The notes beneath the pieces are model-generated. The model saw only the letters and a program-made list of their open reading frames with translations, was not told where the DNA came from and ran no database searches. From assembly GCF_020165495.1 (NCBI RefSeq), contig NZ_JAIUIE010000018.1:1-58274 (forward strand): a stretch of DNA of 58,274 nucleotides, in the 5' to 3' direction. Shown here in pieces: positions 1-8,652 of the stretch. The stretch's first letter is position 1; each line of letters starts with the position of its first letter. The translations under genes and the position numbers were made by a program. The stretch is from Mesorhizobium sp. BR1-1-16 (GTDB lineage Bacteria > Pseudomonadota > Alphaproteobacteria > Rhizobiales > Kaistiaceae).

Positions 1-301
1 CTCCTCGATCCGCCGCGCTCCCCGCCGCGCCACGTCAGACCGCAAGGCTAACTGCCGGCCGCCGCAGCGTTAGCGCTCCCACCGCCCCACGTCACTGCCC
101 GGCACAGCCCGGCTCCCACCCGAGGGCCGACCTCAGGTCCACCGCCCGCCGTCCTCCCTGTCTTCGCTTCCCGTCTCCTTTGGGTACACCCCAGCGAGTC
201 ATAGCGGCGAGACAGTTTCTTCGTCTCATTAGGGTTGACTTCTACATTCCGAGACGCTATCGCTCGGTGGTCTAGACCCAAACGAGACATCGGGGGAAGC
301 C
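1..301. other. Left-edge intergenic segment before the resolvase
   Basis: No convincing gene is seen here. The segment ends in GGGGGAAG a few bases before the resolvase ATG, which serves as its ribosome binding site. A TTGACT at 235-240 could be a -35 box, but no good -10 follows. Several GAGAC/GTCTC half-sites lie between about 208 and 285 in both orientations. Resolvases often act at sites next to their own gene, so these could be part of a res-type site, but that is inference. Confidence 0.35.
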
Positions 302-910
302 ATGACGACATACGGATATGCTCGGGTGAGCACAAAGGACCAAGACCTCACGATCCAAATCGACGCCCTCCGGGCTGCCGGCTGTGAGTTGATCCGGGAG
401 GAGAAGCGGAGCGGCACATCGATGGAGGGACGCCAAGAGCTTGAGACCCTTCTCGCCTTCATCCGTCCCGGCGATGTGCTGATGATCACCAAGGTCGATC
501 GCCTCGCCCGCAACATAGGCGACCTTCAAGACATCGTTCGGAAGCTTCAGGCCAAAGGGGCGGCCTTACGAACCACTGACCATCAAATCAATACCGAGAC
601 GGCTCAGGGGAAAGCCTTCCTTGGTATGCTCGGGGTCTTTGCCGAGTTCGAAACCAACATCCGCAAGGAGCGCCAGCTTGAAGGCATCGCGAAGGCGAAA
701 GCGGCGGACGCTAAGGAAGAGGATAAAAGCAAGCGCACCTACAAGGGACGCACCCCCTCCATCGATCCCGAGCGGGTCCGCGCTATGCGTTCCGAGGGCA
801 AGGGCGCCTCTGAGATTGCCAAGGCCCTCGGGATCGGCCGTGCCAGCGTCTACCGCGTGCTTGAAGCGCAAGCCGAGAGCGCCCCCAAGGCCAACCCGAA
901 GGCCGCCTAA
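302..910 (+). CDS. Small serine recombinase (resolvase/invertase family)
   Basis: Site-specific DNA recombinase of the resolvase/invertase type, 202 residues, which is the usual size. The N-terminal catalytic domain begins with YARVSTKDQD, placing the nucleophile at Ser10 and an active-site Arg at residue 8. The DRLARN motif around residues 66-71 is typical. The C-terminal 45 residues (GRTPSIDPERV onwards) form the Hin-like helix-turn-helix that reads the crossover site. Such enzymes cut both strands through phosphoserine links to resolve or invert DNA. The gene is convergent with the virion-like protein gene downstream, with only 18 bp between them. The start is supported by GGGGGAAG just upstream. 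It probably serves the mobile element, for example in dimer resolution. Confidence 0.93.
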   Translation: MTTYGYARVSTKDQDLTIQIDALRAAGCELIREEKRSGTSMEGRQELETLLAFIRPGDVLMITKVDRLARNIGDLQDIVRKLQAKGAALRTTDHQINTETAQGKAFLGMLGVFAEFETNIRKERQLEGIAKAKAADAKEEDKSKRTYKGRTPSIDPERVRAMRSEGKGASEIAKALGIGRASVYRVLEAQAESAPKANPKAA

Positions 911-928
911 GAGGCGCTCCCCGCTTCG

Positions 929-3900
929 CTATTTCGTCAAGCCGCTGAGGTCGACCCCAAAGGCCTTGCCGACCTCCGCCAAGCTCCCGCCCTGAGCCCT
1001 AGCCCCCGTGGGATCAGCCTGCTTAGTGGCATACGCCCCCTGCACCTTGAGCCGCTCCTTGAGCATCGCCGCGCGGACGTTGGGGTCCATTTTCAACACG
1101 GCTAGGGCGGCATTCCGGTACCTCACGACGAAGCCGGAGAGGAGCCAAAGCTTCGTGCCCTTGATCTCCGCCGGGCCATCGGGAGCCTTGGCATAGACGG
1201 GGCTTGTGATCGCCTTCGCCACCACTTGCTTCAGGCTTCGGACGTTTGGCCCCGGCTTGCCGGCCAACTGCTGGTAGACCTCATAGGCATTCCGGCCATC
1301 CTTGAGCGTGATATCACGGAGGTCCACTCCGCCCTTGATGCGTGCGGACGGTGGGGCGAAGGTTGAGCCGCCCTCCAGCACCTGCCGTTCAACCTCACGG
1401 TCCACAAGGTCGCTCTCCATGGTGGAGCTAAGGCCCTTCCGGGCTGTGATCGGCTCACCCCACGCATCGTATCGCGCAGGGAGATGCTCGGAGAGACCGG
1501 GGACCGTCGCGATGATCCGATCCACCACGCCCCGGGCGTCCCGGAGATACGGGTCGGGGTTCACAGTGCGGAGGAGCGAGGCGGCCGGCACGAAGTTGGA
1601 CGCCGTGCGACCCATGAAGCCCGCCATACGGCTATCCGGCTGGTCCAGAGCGTCGAGGAGCGCCCCGACGTTCATCAGGTAGGACTTGTTGCCCATCTGC
1701 TTTGCGACGCTCACGAGGAGCGCCGTGGTCCCGTTTTCGACCCGTCCCATGAGGTCCGCGTCGCCTGTCTCCTCCGCTATGTGGATGGCGTCCGCAAGGT
1801 CCGCCACAATGCCCATCGGCATGGCGACGGGATCGAACTTGCCGAACGGCGTGTAGGTGGTGGTGCCGTCATCATGGCGATTGACGAAGGAATAGGGCTG
1901 CCACCCCGTAGCGAGCAGCGCCGAGCGGAGCTTAGGGTCGGACGGGCCGCCGCTCGTGATCGTGCCCTGAGACGCCTTGAAGGCGAGCGCCCCCATAAAG
2001 AGCGTCCCCAAGCCCATCTGCCCCACCGCCTGGGCCCTCGCCTCCTCCCCCAGCTTCCCGGTGATCATCTGCCGATACTCGGATTGCAGAAGGTTGAGGC
2101 CCGGCGTCATCTTCCAGCCGTACCGGAGGACGTTGGTCGGGGTCTTCACGAAGGGCAACACAATGCGGAGCGCCGGGAGTTGGGCCGTGCCGTCCTGGAC
2201 CGCCTTGCCGAAGGTCTTGGCGAGGAGGTCTTGCTGGAAGGTGGCAATCTGCGCTTCCCGTTTGGCCTGGGCGTCGAGGCCCACCCCGTTATCGTCAAAG
2301 GCGTCATCCAGCTTCTGCCCGATGAAGTCTCGCAAAGCCTTGCCCTCAAGCCCCCGCTCCATGCCGTCCACATGGGCCTTCGCTAGGACCTTCGAGCGGT
2401 AGGTGATCTGCTTCATCATCTCATCCGCGAAGCCGAGGCTCCGGGTCGGAAGTCCGATGAGCGTTTTCGGGGTCGAGACCACGAGCACATTGTGCACGAG
2501 GTTGGGGAGACTGCCCCACGGCTTGAAGTTGAGCGCGTTGGCACCCTGCCGCTTGCCCTGTAAGCCGGCCTGGAGCACCTCGCTTCCGTGCGGCGCCAAC
2601 CGGCTATCCCCCAAGACGAACGCCTCCCGGGCCGCCCGAAACGAGTCCCCCAAAGCGGTCCCCATGTACAAATACTGCCGCATCGCCTCGGAGCGGATGG
2701 CCTGCCCGCCCTGGACCGCGAAGCTCCCCACGATCCGCTCGGCTGGCCTTGCGGCGAGCATGTAGCCGTTAGTGGAGATATTCACGAGGTGGGTCTTCCA
2801 GCCCCAGAGGAGGTTGTTGACCTGGAGGAAGTTGGCCCAGTCCGCGATCTTCGCCCAGGTGGACGGTGTGGCGATCTTGGCGAGGGCCTTGGGGTCGCCC
2901 ATCGTGTTGGCGATAAGCTGCGCAAGGCGCTCCCCGTCGACCTCCGTAAGGGCCTGGATGTCTTCGGGCTTCAAGCGGAACTCGCCGCGCATCCTACGCA
3001 GGGCCCGCCCGGCATTGGCCGTGATGGACCTCGCCCCGGAATACGCAGCGGCCGAGATGGAGACCTGCTTCTTGAGGCCGTCGAGGGCCTTTGTGAGGTC
3101 CCCACCCCACTCGTCGAGGACCCCGGCGTTGATGCGGGAGGCCATCGCAAAGCTATCCTGGAAGGCACGCTGGGAGACGAGATAGCCCGCCTCCATGTCG
3201 GCCACCATGCGGGAAGCCGCTTTGCCGGACTGCTGGATCATCCCGAGGAGGGCCGCAGGGTCTTCCCCAAAGAGGTTGGCCCGCTGCTGGACCATCTGTT
3301 GGACCCGGGCATCGGAGAGCACGTCCCCACCCTTCGCCTTGTTGACTTCGGCTTCGATGCTATCCGCAAGGCGTGCTGTGAAGTCCGTGGTGCCGCCGCT
3401 CGGGTCATCTTGGGGGTCCAACTTCTGCCACGGGACCTTCTCGCCTACGCCGAAGGTGTGCCCGTCCTGGATGGCGCCCTGCCACGAGCCGGCCTTATCG
3501 ATCGCCTCGGCGTCGGAGCGGATGCCCGAGAGGAGGCCGTTGATCTGGTCGTCCGTGATCTCGGGGAGCTTCAGGCGCGGCGGGAGCTTTGTGCCGTCTT
3601 GCGCTGCCGCTTCCGTGGCGTTGGGGACGGCGGTGAAGGTGGCTCCGATCGGATTGGCCACGCCTCCAGCGGTCTCGGCATGTGGCAGTGGTCCACCGCC
3701 CACACCAGCCACTGGAGGTACTGAATAATTGCCATTCGTCGCATCCTTTCCGAACGTCCCCGCTTTGACCTCTGCGGCGATCTTGGCGTTTAGGGCGGCG
3801 ACCTCTTCCGGGCTGGCATTAGCCGGGGGCGGGTTAGTGCGGAGATTGACCGCCGCCTCCGTCTCACGGGCCGCAGCTTCAGCCGCCACGTGGTCACCGG

Positions 3901-4696
3901 AAGCCAGCGCCTTGTACGCCTTGGTGGCGCCCACGAGCACGGCTCCGAGAGCGGCATCAAGCCCGATGCTTTCGATGGCGGACTTGAGGCGCCCCTCTGC
4001 GGCGGTATCCGTGGGGTCCGCTGCGAGCCACCCGGTGATCGGATTGGAGAGGGCCGGGAAGCTCTCGATGAGATTGGAGAGGCGGGCATCGTGCGGGTCG
4101 AAGACGATGGACCCCACCGTCGCCGCCTTGACTGCTTCGGCCGCACCACGAACCACGCCTCCCGCCCTCGCAATGGCACCGCCTGCCGCCTCCAAAGCGG
4201 GGACGGCAAGCTGGGCGCCCTTGAGGAACTTCCCCGCACCGATGAGCCCGGTGGCGAACTGGGAGACCCCCATGATGAAACCGTTGACCGGGGAGTCAGC
4301 CTGGAGTTGACGATTGGTGGACTCGAAGTCCTTCCGCCACGCAGACTTATCGGCCTCCGGGGGCTCCCCGAAAAGGAAGTCCTTCGTTTCGAGGACCGCA
4401 TTGCCCGCCCCGCCGCCGATGGACTGTATGGCCTCAGAGACGTGGCCGAGGGGGTTCAAAGTCTGGGGCGTTGGGGAGGACGGCTGGGCGTTGGGATCGG
4501 CGGATGGAGCGGCCGGAGGGGGGGCCTGTGCTTCAGCCGGAGTAGCAGCGGAGGCCGGCTGTGCCGCGCCGGCTTCTATAGACTGCACAGCATCGGCTAT
4601 AGCTTGGCTGGAAGCCTCGTCCCCCTGCTTTGCGGCAGGAGGCGGGTTATTCGCCACTGTATCGGCTAGGAGCTTCTGGAAGAGAGCGTCATCCAT
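929..4696 (-). CDS. Very large phage internal-virion-like protein
   Basis: A 1255-residue protein starting at MDDALFQ, with AAAGG upstream; an in-frame extension to 4855 is less likely. Residues 20-100 are a low-complexity Ala/Pro/Gln linker. The next 200 residues contain Gly/Ala-rich, possibly membrane-active helices. The remainder is helical, with a long C-terminal part (LPFVKTPTNVLRYGWKMTPG and after) of the kind I associate with internal core or ejection proteins of podoviruses and other large polyvalent phage proteins. I cannot name the exact family. It is the only virion-like gene in this element; no capsid, portal, tail or terminase gene is visible to its right. It could be ejected with DNA, or it could be a remnant of a larger prophage lying left of the window. 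Confidence 0.6.
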   Translation of the reverse strand: MDDALFQKLLADTVANNPPPAAKQGDEASSQAIADAVQSIEAGAAQPASAATPAEAQAPPPAAPSADPNAQPSSPTPQTLNPLGHVSEAIQSIGGGAGNAVLETKDFLFGEPPEADKSAWRKDFESTNRQLQADSPVNGFIMGVSQFATGLIGAGKFLKGAQLAVPALEAAGGAIARAGGVVRGAAEAVKAATVGSIVFDPHDARLSNLIESFPALSNPITGWLAADPTDTAAEGRLKSAIESIGLDAALGAVLVGATKAYKALASGDHVAAEAAARETEAAVNLRTNPPPANASPEEVAALNAKIAAEVKAGTFGKDATNGNYSVPPVAGVGGGPLPHAETAGGVANPIGATFTAVPNATEAAAQDGTKLPPRLKLPEITDDQINGLLSGIRSDAEAIDKAGSWQGAIQDGHTFGVGEKVPWQKLDPQDDPSGGTTDFTARLADSIEAEVNKAKGGDVLSDARVQQMVQQRANLFGEDPAALLGMIQQSGKAASRMVADMEAGYLVSQRAFQDSFAMASRINAGVLDEWGGDLTKALDGLKKQVSISAAAYSGARSITANAGRALRRMRGEFRLKPEDIQALTEVDGERLAQLIANTMGDPKALAKIATPSTWAKIADWANFLQVNNLLWGWKTHLVNISTNGYMLAARPAERIVGSFAVQGGQAIRSEAMRQYLYMGTALGDSFRAAREAFVLGDSRLAPHGSEVLQAGLQGKRQGANALNFKPWGSLPNLVHNVLVVSTPKTLIGLPTRSLGFADEMMKQITYRSKVLAKAHVDGMERGLEGKALRDFIGQKLDDAFDDNGVGLDAQAKREAQIATFQQDLLAKTFGKAVQDGTAQLPALRIVLPFVKTPTNVLRYGWKMTPGLNLLQSEYRQMITGKLGEEARAQAVGQMGLGTLFMGALAFKASQGTITSGGPSDPKLRSALLATGWQPYSFVNRHDDGTTTYTPFGKFDPVAMPMGIVADLADAIHIAEETGDADLMGRVENGTTALLVSVAKQMGNKSYLMNVGALLDALDQPDSRMAGFMGRTASNFVPAASLLRTVNPDPYLRDARGVVDRIIATVPGLSEHLPARYDAWGEPITARKGLSSTMESDLVDREVERQVLEGGSTFAPPSARIKGGVDLRDITLKDGRNAYEVYQQLAGKPGPNVRSLKQVVAKAITSPVYAKAPDGPAEIKGTKLWLLSGFVVRYRNAALAVLKMDPNVRAAMLKERLKVQGAYATKQADPTGARAQGGSLAEVGKAFGVDLSGLTK

Positions 4697-4722
4697 GGTG
4701 GGACCTTTGGGGTGAGAGGAGG

Positions 4723-5505
4723 CTAGAGCCGGGCCGCCAAGAGTTCGCGCTTCCATCGCGGGACCCATCCCGGGACTTGCGAGGGGTGCGGCCCAAAGCG
4801 TTCGGTCTTCAAGGCGATGATGGCGGGGAGGTGCTGCGCTGTGAGGTGGCCGCAAGCCGCCTCTATGGTCGACCCAAGGAAGCGCAGCACGCGGCCGGAG
4901 CTTTGCGGATAGATGTCGCGGCGGATCGCATGGGGATTGCGCGGGACGGTGGAGTTTCGGCCGAGGACGCCCTCGCGGTGGGTGCCGGAGGCGAGCCGGT
5001 GGACCGCCTTGCCGACCTGGACCAAGCGGTACTCGTCGCTCCGGTCAGCATCGGCGTCTTCCGCGATGAGCGCGGTGATCGCCATGTGGATGGCTACCAG
5101 TCGCTCCGGGCGAATGCCCGCCTTGCGAAGCCGCGCCATGGCGATGCGGACCTTTTCCTTAGGCAGCTTCGTTCGGACCTCATCCGCGCGGACGGCTTCA
5201 CGCGGGTGGGGCATGGACCACGCGACATCGGCCACCGCCGTGGCCACCTCAGGGTCCATTGCGTTGACCTTGAGCCACGCGGTGGCGGCCGTGACGTAGG
5301 GCTTGAGGTGCGGCGCACGGATCGTGCGACATAGAAACGAGCCGTGCCGGGCCTTGAGTTTGACGTGATAGCCGCAGTGGAAGGGCGAGAGGCCACGCCC
5401 TTCGGCCTGGAGAGTTGGCCTGCCGCATCCGGGTAGGACGCACACGGGCGACGGGTCCAAGTTGGGGCCTTCGGCAACGCGGCGCTTGATGGAGGGATCG
5501 CGCAT
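4723..5505 (-). CDS. Hypothetical protein with N-terminal Cys/His zinc-binding motif
   Basis: A 260-residue protein of unknown function. Near the N-terminus (about residues 22-55) it has a C-x4-C spacing, then FHCGYH and RHGS. This resembles the small zinc-binding motif found in many phage and mobile-element proteins, where CxxxxC..CxxH is followed by RHG. The rest is Arg/Ala-rich and probably helical, without a motif I recognise. It lies 26 bp upstream of the giant virion-like gene on the same strand, so the two are probably co-transcribed. A DNA-binding role is plausible but is only inference from the zinc motif. Confidence 0.6.
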   Translation of the reverse strand: MRDPSIKRRVAEGPNLDPSPVCVLPGCGRPTLQAEGRGLSPFHCGYHVKLKARHGSFLCRTIRAPHLKPYVTAATAWLKVNAMDPEVATAVADVAWSMPHPREAVRADEVRTKLPKEKVRIAMARLRKAGIRPERLVAIHMAITALIAEDADADRSDEYRLVQVGKAVHRLASGTHREGVLGRNSTVPRNPHAIRRDIYPQSSGRVLRFLGSTIEAACGHLTAQHLPAIIALKTERFGPHPSQVPGWVPRWKRELLAARL

Positions 5506-5516
5506 TGGCCTGAGCC

Positions 5517-6263
5517 TCAGGTGGCTTCGCGAAGGTCCCAGGGGAGCGGGCGCAATCCGTCAAGGACCCTGTAAGCATCTAGAATGTGACTGCGAAACCC
5601 GTCTCGGGAGAGGCCAAGAGCTTCCTTGGCGGCCCGCTTCGGACGGCTCGCAAGCCTATGGAGTGAGAGCGCAAGAGCCGCTTCACGTCCGTCTGTCGGT
5701 GATCGGGTGCGGCGTCCCCGTGCCCGCTCGGAGGCTTCATCAGCGGGCTTGCGAAGGCCTGCTCGACGATAGTCATAGTGATCGAGGACGCTATGTCGGG
5801 CTATCTTTGCGACCGGCGTATTCGCCAGAAGGCGCCCGAGGTCCGGCCTGGAGTTTCCGCTAAACAAAGCGAGATAGTCTTTCCGATCCGGGTCATCTTC
5901 CGCCCCGTTCTTCTTGAAGGAAAACCCTCCTCCGCACGCCAGATGCAGAATGATAATCCCGAAGCCCTCGGGATCGACGCGGCGCTCTCCCCGCAGCGGC
6001 GCCTCATCTAGGCTTTGGTCGGACCTCAGGTTCACAAGGTCACGGAGTCGGACGCCAATGTAAGGGCCGATATCATCAACCCCGACCGAGGTGGCGGGGT
6101 GGATAGCGCTCTTCCACGTCTCCAGCCCCCGGACCAATACACCCGGATCAACCTCAGGAAGGCCAGGGTCTACTAGACGGGCCAAACTGGGGGTCAGCCA
6201 TTGACTGATCCAAGCGGAATAAAGCGCAGGCGGAGCGGGGTCGTAGTTAGGACGTTTGCTCAT
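5517..6263 (-). CDS. Hypothetical mobile-element protein
   Basis: A 248-residue protein that I do not recognise. The start at MSKRPNYDP is chosen because AAAGGA lies about 8 bases upstream; the frame stays open to 6440, but that extension is a Pro/His-rich shadow. The first half is acidic and mixed. The C-terminal third is Arg/Ala-rich (RARGRRTRSPTDGRE, then ASRPKRAAKEALG), suggesting nucleic-acid contact. The stop is only 11 bp before the start of the zinc-motif gene, so the two probably share a transcript. No enzyme motif is visible. Confidence 0.55.
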   Translation of the reverse strand: MSKRPNYDPAPPALYSAWISQWLTPSLARLVDPGLPEVDPGVLVRGLETWKSAIHPATSVGVDDIGPYIGVRLRDLVNLRSDQSLDEAPLRGERRVDPEGFGIIILHLACGGGFSFKKNGAEDDPDRKDYLALFSGNSRPDLGRLLANTPVAKIARHSVLDHYDYRRAGLRKPADEASERARGRRTRSPTDGREAALALSLHRLASRPKRAAKEALGLSRDGFRSHILDAYRVLDGLRPLPWDLREAT

Positions 6264-6354
6264 GGGTGATCCTTTGGTTTGCCTAGTGGCCCGCCTAGGG
6301 CCTAGCCAGTGGTGTGGTGCACGGCCGGGGTAGGGGCTGTGGTGGGAGTGAGGG

Positions 6355-6894
6355 TCAGGGCAAGGTATCGGTGCGGCCCGTGTGCCCCCTGTAGTTAACC
6401 TTGGTAGTCCTCCGGGCGGCCGCATAAGACCCCATGGCATCTCTCATGGTGTAGTAATGAGTCCGATGGACCACTGCCAAGTTGTTGGCCAGGACTAGCT
6501 CCTGTATGAGTCGAATGGCGTCGGGAATTGATCTATAGTCGGCCACCATTCCGATATGGACCCCACATTTTTCTTCGTCAATGCCCCTTGCGGCGCGGAT
6601 CGAAGGATGCTCTTCTGCATCTTCTATTTCACGAATATTCAACAGCGAGCCGGGCCAAGCACTTAGGCCCCGCTTACTTGGAAAACCGCGTCCAACCGAA
6701 GGGAGAATTATTTTGAGCGAGCCCCGCGTTTCACGCCGAAGCCAAGCTTTTGCGTTCATCGGAACGAGCATGCTCGAGTCCGCATCGCGCGGCCGATGGG
6801 CACGGCTCATGGTCACCACGTGCACGTTGATAATGCCGGTGGCGGCTATCGGCGGGGACGGCAGGTTGGCCCGTAAACGCCTGTATTTCACCAT
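6355..6894 (-). CDS. Hypothetical protein, divergent from the next gene
   Basis: A 179-residue protein with balanced composition in its centre and C-terminus (for example IREIEDAEEHPSIRAARG and IPDAIRLIQELVLANNLAV), which argues for real coding. It is noticeably more AT-rich than its neighbours, hinting at a different origin. I see no named domain. The first ATG at 6894 overlaps the ATG of the plus-strand gene in the palindrome CATG, leaving no room for promoters. Internal Met residues at about 29, 42 and 46 are alternative starts. It may be a regulator or an accessory mobile-element protein, but nothing shows which. Confidence 0.5.
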   Translation of the reverse strand: MVKYRRLRANLPSPPIAATGIINVHVVTMSRAHRPRDADSSMLVPMNAKAWLRRETRGSLKIILPSVGRGFPSKRGLSAWPGSLLNIREIEDAEEHPSIRAARGIDEEKCGVHIGMVADYRSIPDAIRLIQELVLANNLAVVHRTHYYTMRDAMGSYAAARRTTKVNYRGHTGRTDTLP

Positions 6895-7309
6895 GACGGC
6901 GGGCGATGACGCCGGTATGGCTATCGGGCGGGAGGTCGAGTCCGCCGCGTCGCAGGCAGTACTCTGGCACAGGGAGCATCCGGCCTGGGGTCCGCTTAAT
7001 GTCGTGGTACCGGTCGGCTCTATGCCTGCCCACCGCAGTGAGGCGCTCCAGAATACCGCCGTGGTCGATGACTGGGACGTGTGCGACGGCTTCGGTCACC
7101 TCATGGCCAAGGCTCAACACCTCGCCGCCGGCCACCTCTCCGAATTGATCATGAAGGGCAAGGTGGTGATGGAAGCTGCCGCCTCCCTCTCCGCCTCGTT
7201 CGACGATGAGGCCGGCGAGGAGGACCCCCTAGTGCTGCCACCCAACGTCATCCCCTGGAGTCCCTCACGACGGAACCATGGGCGAGACTGGTGGCACCCT
7301 CAGGGATGA
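6893..7309 (+). CDS. Hypothetical protein upstream of the polymerase-like gene
   Basis: About 138 residues if it starts at 6893. The frame is open upstream to 6581, but there it overlaps the minus-strand gene. The region VVDDWDVCDGFGHLMAKAQH is followed by an amphipathic helical stretch, an acidic patch (DDEAGEEDP) and a C-terminal RRNHGRDWW. No family is recognised and no convincing ribosome binding site precedes the chosen ATG, so the start is uncertain. Its stop lies 54 bp before the polymerase-like gene in the same direction, so the two may be co-expressed during element replication. Confidence 0.4.
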   Translation: MTAGDDAGMAIGREVESAASQAVLWHREHPAWGPLNVVVPVGSMPAHRSEALQNTAVVDDWDVCDGFGHLMAKAQHLAAGHLSELIMKGKVVMEAAASLSASFDDEAGEEDPLVLPPNVIPWSPSRRNHGRDWWHPQG

Positions 7310-7351
7310 GGTGGGGTCGCACTCCCGCAAATGATCTGGTGAGGGTTACCC

Positions 7352-7359
7352 GGAGGTGA
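7352..7359 (+). promoter_or_regulatory. Consensus ribosome binding site fixing a TTG start
   Basis: GGAGGTGA is an essentially perfect anti-16S match placed five bases before TTG at 7364. The nearer ATG at 7359 runs straight into a stop (ATG CAT TGA), so TTG must be the start of the polymerase-like gene. Confidence 0.8.
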
Positions 7360-7363
7360 TGCA

Positions 7364-8644
7364 TTGAAGGGCCCTAGGTTCGACCCCCAGAGGAGGGCAT
7401 TAAGCCTCCCCTTGAAGTCAGCCATTAGCCGCCTCACCGCCTACCTGGGTGAGCGTGAGCTAGCCCTCGGCCTCCGCCAGCGTGCTCGTCGGGAGGTGGA
7501 CCACAGGTCCTTCAAGCTCGCCGTGGAGGTGACCTTGTGCAACCTCGTGGTGGCTGAGGTGGTGGGGGCTGAGAGGGTCGAGGTGTATCGTTCCCTCGCC
7601 ACCATCCGCCGTGCTGACCCTTGGAGGCCTGAGGTCTACGCTAAGGGGTTGCTCGATGCTCTGGACGTGATGGCTCATCCCAAGGTCGGGCTCATGGGGA
7701 TGGCCACGGGGTACCGCTTCGACGGGACGGGCGGGAGACCCACTGAGATAAGCTCAAGGCCTGCGCTGTGGTCTCACGTGCCACCTGAAGCCCTATCGCT
7801 CAAGGCCATGGACCGCCTCCCAGAGCCCGAAGTGCTGGTGCTCAAAGGGATGGATGGTGAGGTCCAACCTATCCCGAGCACTCGCACGGCCGAGAGCTAC
7901 AGGCGCCGGGTGGTAGGGCTTAATGCCCGGCTTAAAGCCCTGCCTATCGACCTCTTGCCGGTGGCTTCCGGTCCGCCCTATGGCCTCGGCAATGACGGCA
8001 GGCCCGTGGACCCCACGCAGGTGACAGTGAAGCGGTACTTCAATCGGGGACGCATGGACCGTGGGGGTCGACTCTTTGGGGCATACTGGGAGGAGATGCC
8101 GAGGATGGATCGCTTCCACCGTCTGAGGCTTGGAGGGGACCCGGTGGTCAACGTGGACTATGGCCAACTCTACCCCCGCCTCGCCTACCTCGTGGCGGAC
8201 CGTGAGCCTCCCGAGGGAGACCTCTATGCGGTGCCGGGATTGGAGCATTGCAGGGAGGGGGTGAAGCTCATGACCTCCGCCCTTCTCTTCTCCGAGCATC
8301 CCCTCAAGGCTTGGCCTAAGGGTGGACCTCAGGCTTTCCCCAAGGGTACCAAGCTCGGGGAGGTGGTGGGGTCCATCTCCTCCAAGCATCCCGGCCTCGT
8401 GCCGTACTTCGGGTCTGGCCTCGGGTACCGCCTCATGTTTACCGAGAGTGAAATTCTTCTCGGGGTGCTTGAGGTCCTGCACCGCGAGGGGGTCCCGGCA
8501 CTGCCCATGCACGATGCGGTCATTGTGCCGGAGCGTCATGGACCCCGGGCGAAGGAAGTCATGGAAGTGGCCTTTGAGAGGATCGGCGGGCGAGTCTCTT
8601 GCGGTCTCGTTGAAGTGCAAGGGATGGCGGAAGTCTGCGGTTAA
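7364..8644 (+). CDS. Compact family-A DNA polymerase-like protein
   Basis: A 426-residue protein whose C-terminal half carries the landmarks of a family-A polymerase palm and fingers. Motif A is VDYGQLYPRL with Asp265 (compare DYSQIELR), followed by GDLYAV near 285. Motif B is RxxxK at Arg297/Lys301 with an aromatic Phe309 eight residues after the Lys. Motif C is MHDAVIV with His383-Asp384. Before motif A is GGRLFGAYWEEMP, a signature I associate with uncharacterised phage and mobile-element proteins. The N-terminal 220 residues show no 3'-5' exonuclease DxE motif. It is far shorter than Pol I or T7 polymerase. It probably synthesises or repairs element DNA, but activity is inference. The start is TTG with a perfect Shine-Dalgarno. 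Confidence 0.65.
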   Translation: MKGPRFDPQRRALSLPLKSAISRLTAYLGERELALGLRQRARREVDHRSFKLAVEVTLCNLVVAEVVGAERVEVYRSLATIRRADPWRPEVYAKGLLDALDVMAHPKVGLMGMATGYRFDGTGGRPTEISSRPALWSHVPPEALSLKAMDRLPEPEVLVLKGMDGEVQPIPSTRTAESYRRRVVGLNARLKALPIDLLPVASGPPYGLGNDGRPVDPTQVTVKRYFNRGRMDRGGRLFGAYWEEMPRMDRFHRLRLGGDPVVNVDYGQLYPRLAYLVADREPPEGDLYAVPGLEHCREGVKLMTSALLFSEHPLKAWPKGGPQAFPKGTKLGEVVGSISSKHPGLVPYFGSGLGYRLMFTESEILLGVLEVLHREGVPALPMHDAVIVPERHGPRAKEVMEVAFERIGGRVSCGLVEVQGMAEVCG

Positions 8645-8652
8645 GGAGCCTT

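Noticed and set aside
2588-3724. A 378-codon plus-strand frame within the virion-like gene
   Set aside because: Shadow of the large minus-strand gene; no motif and no ribosome binding site.
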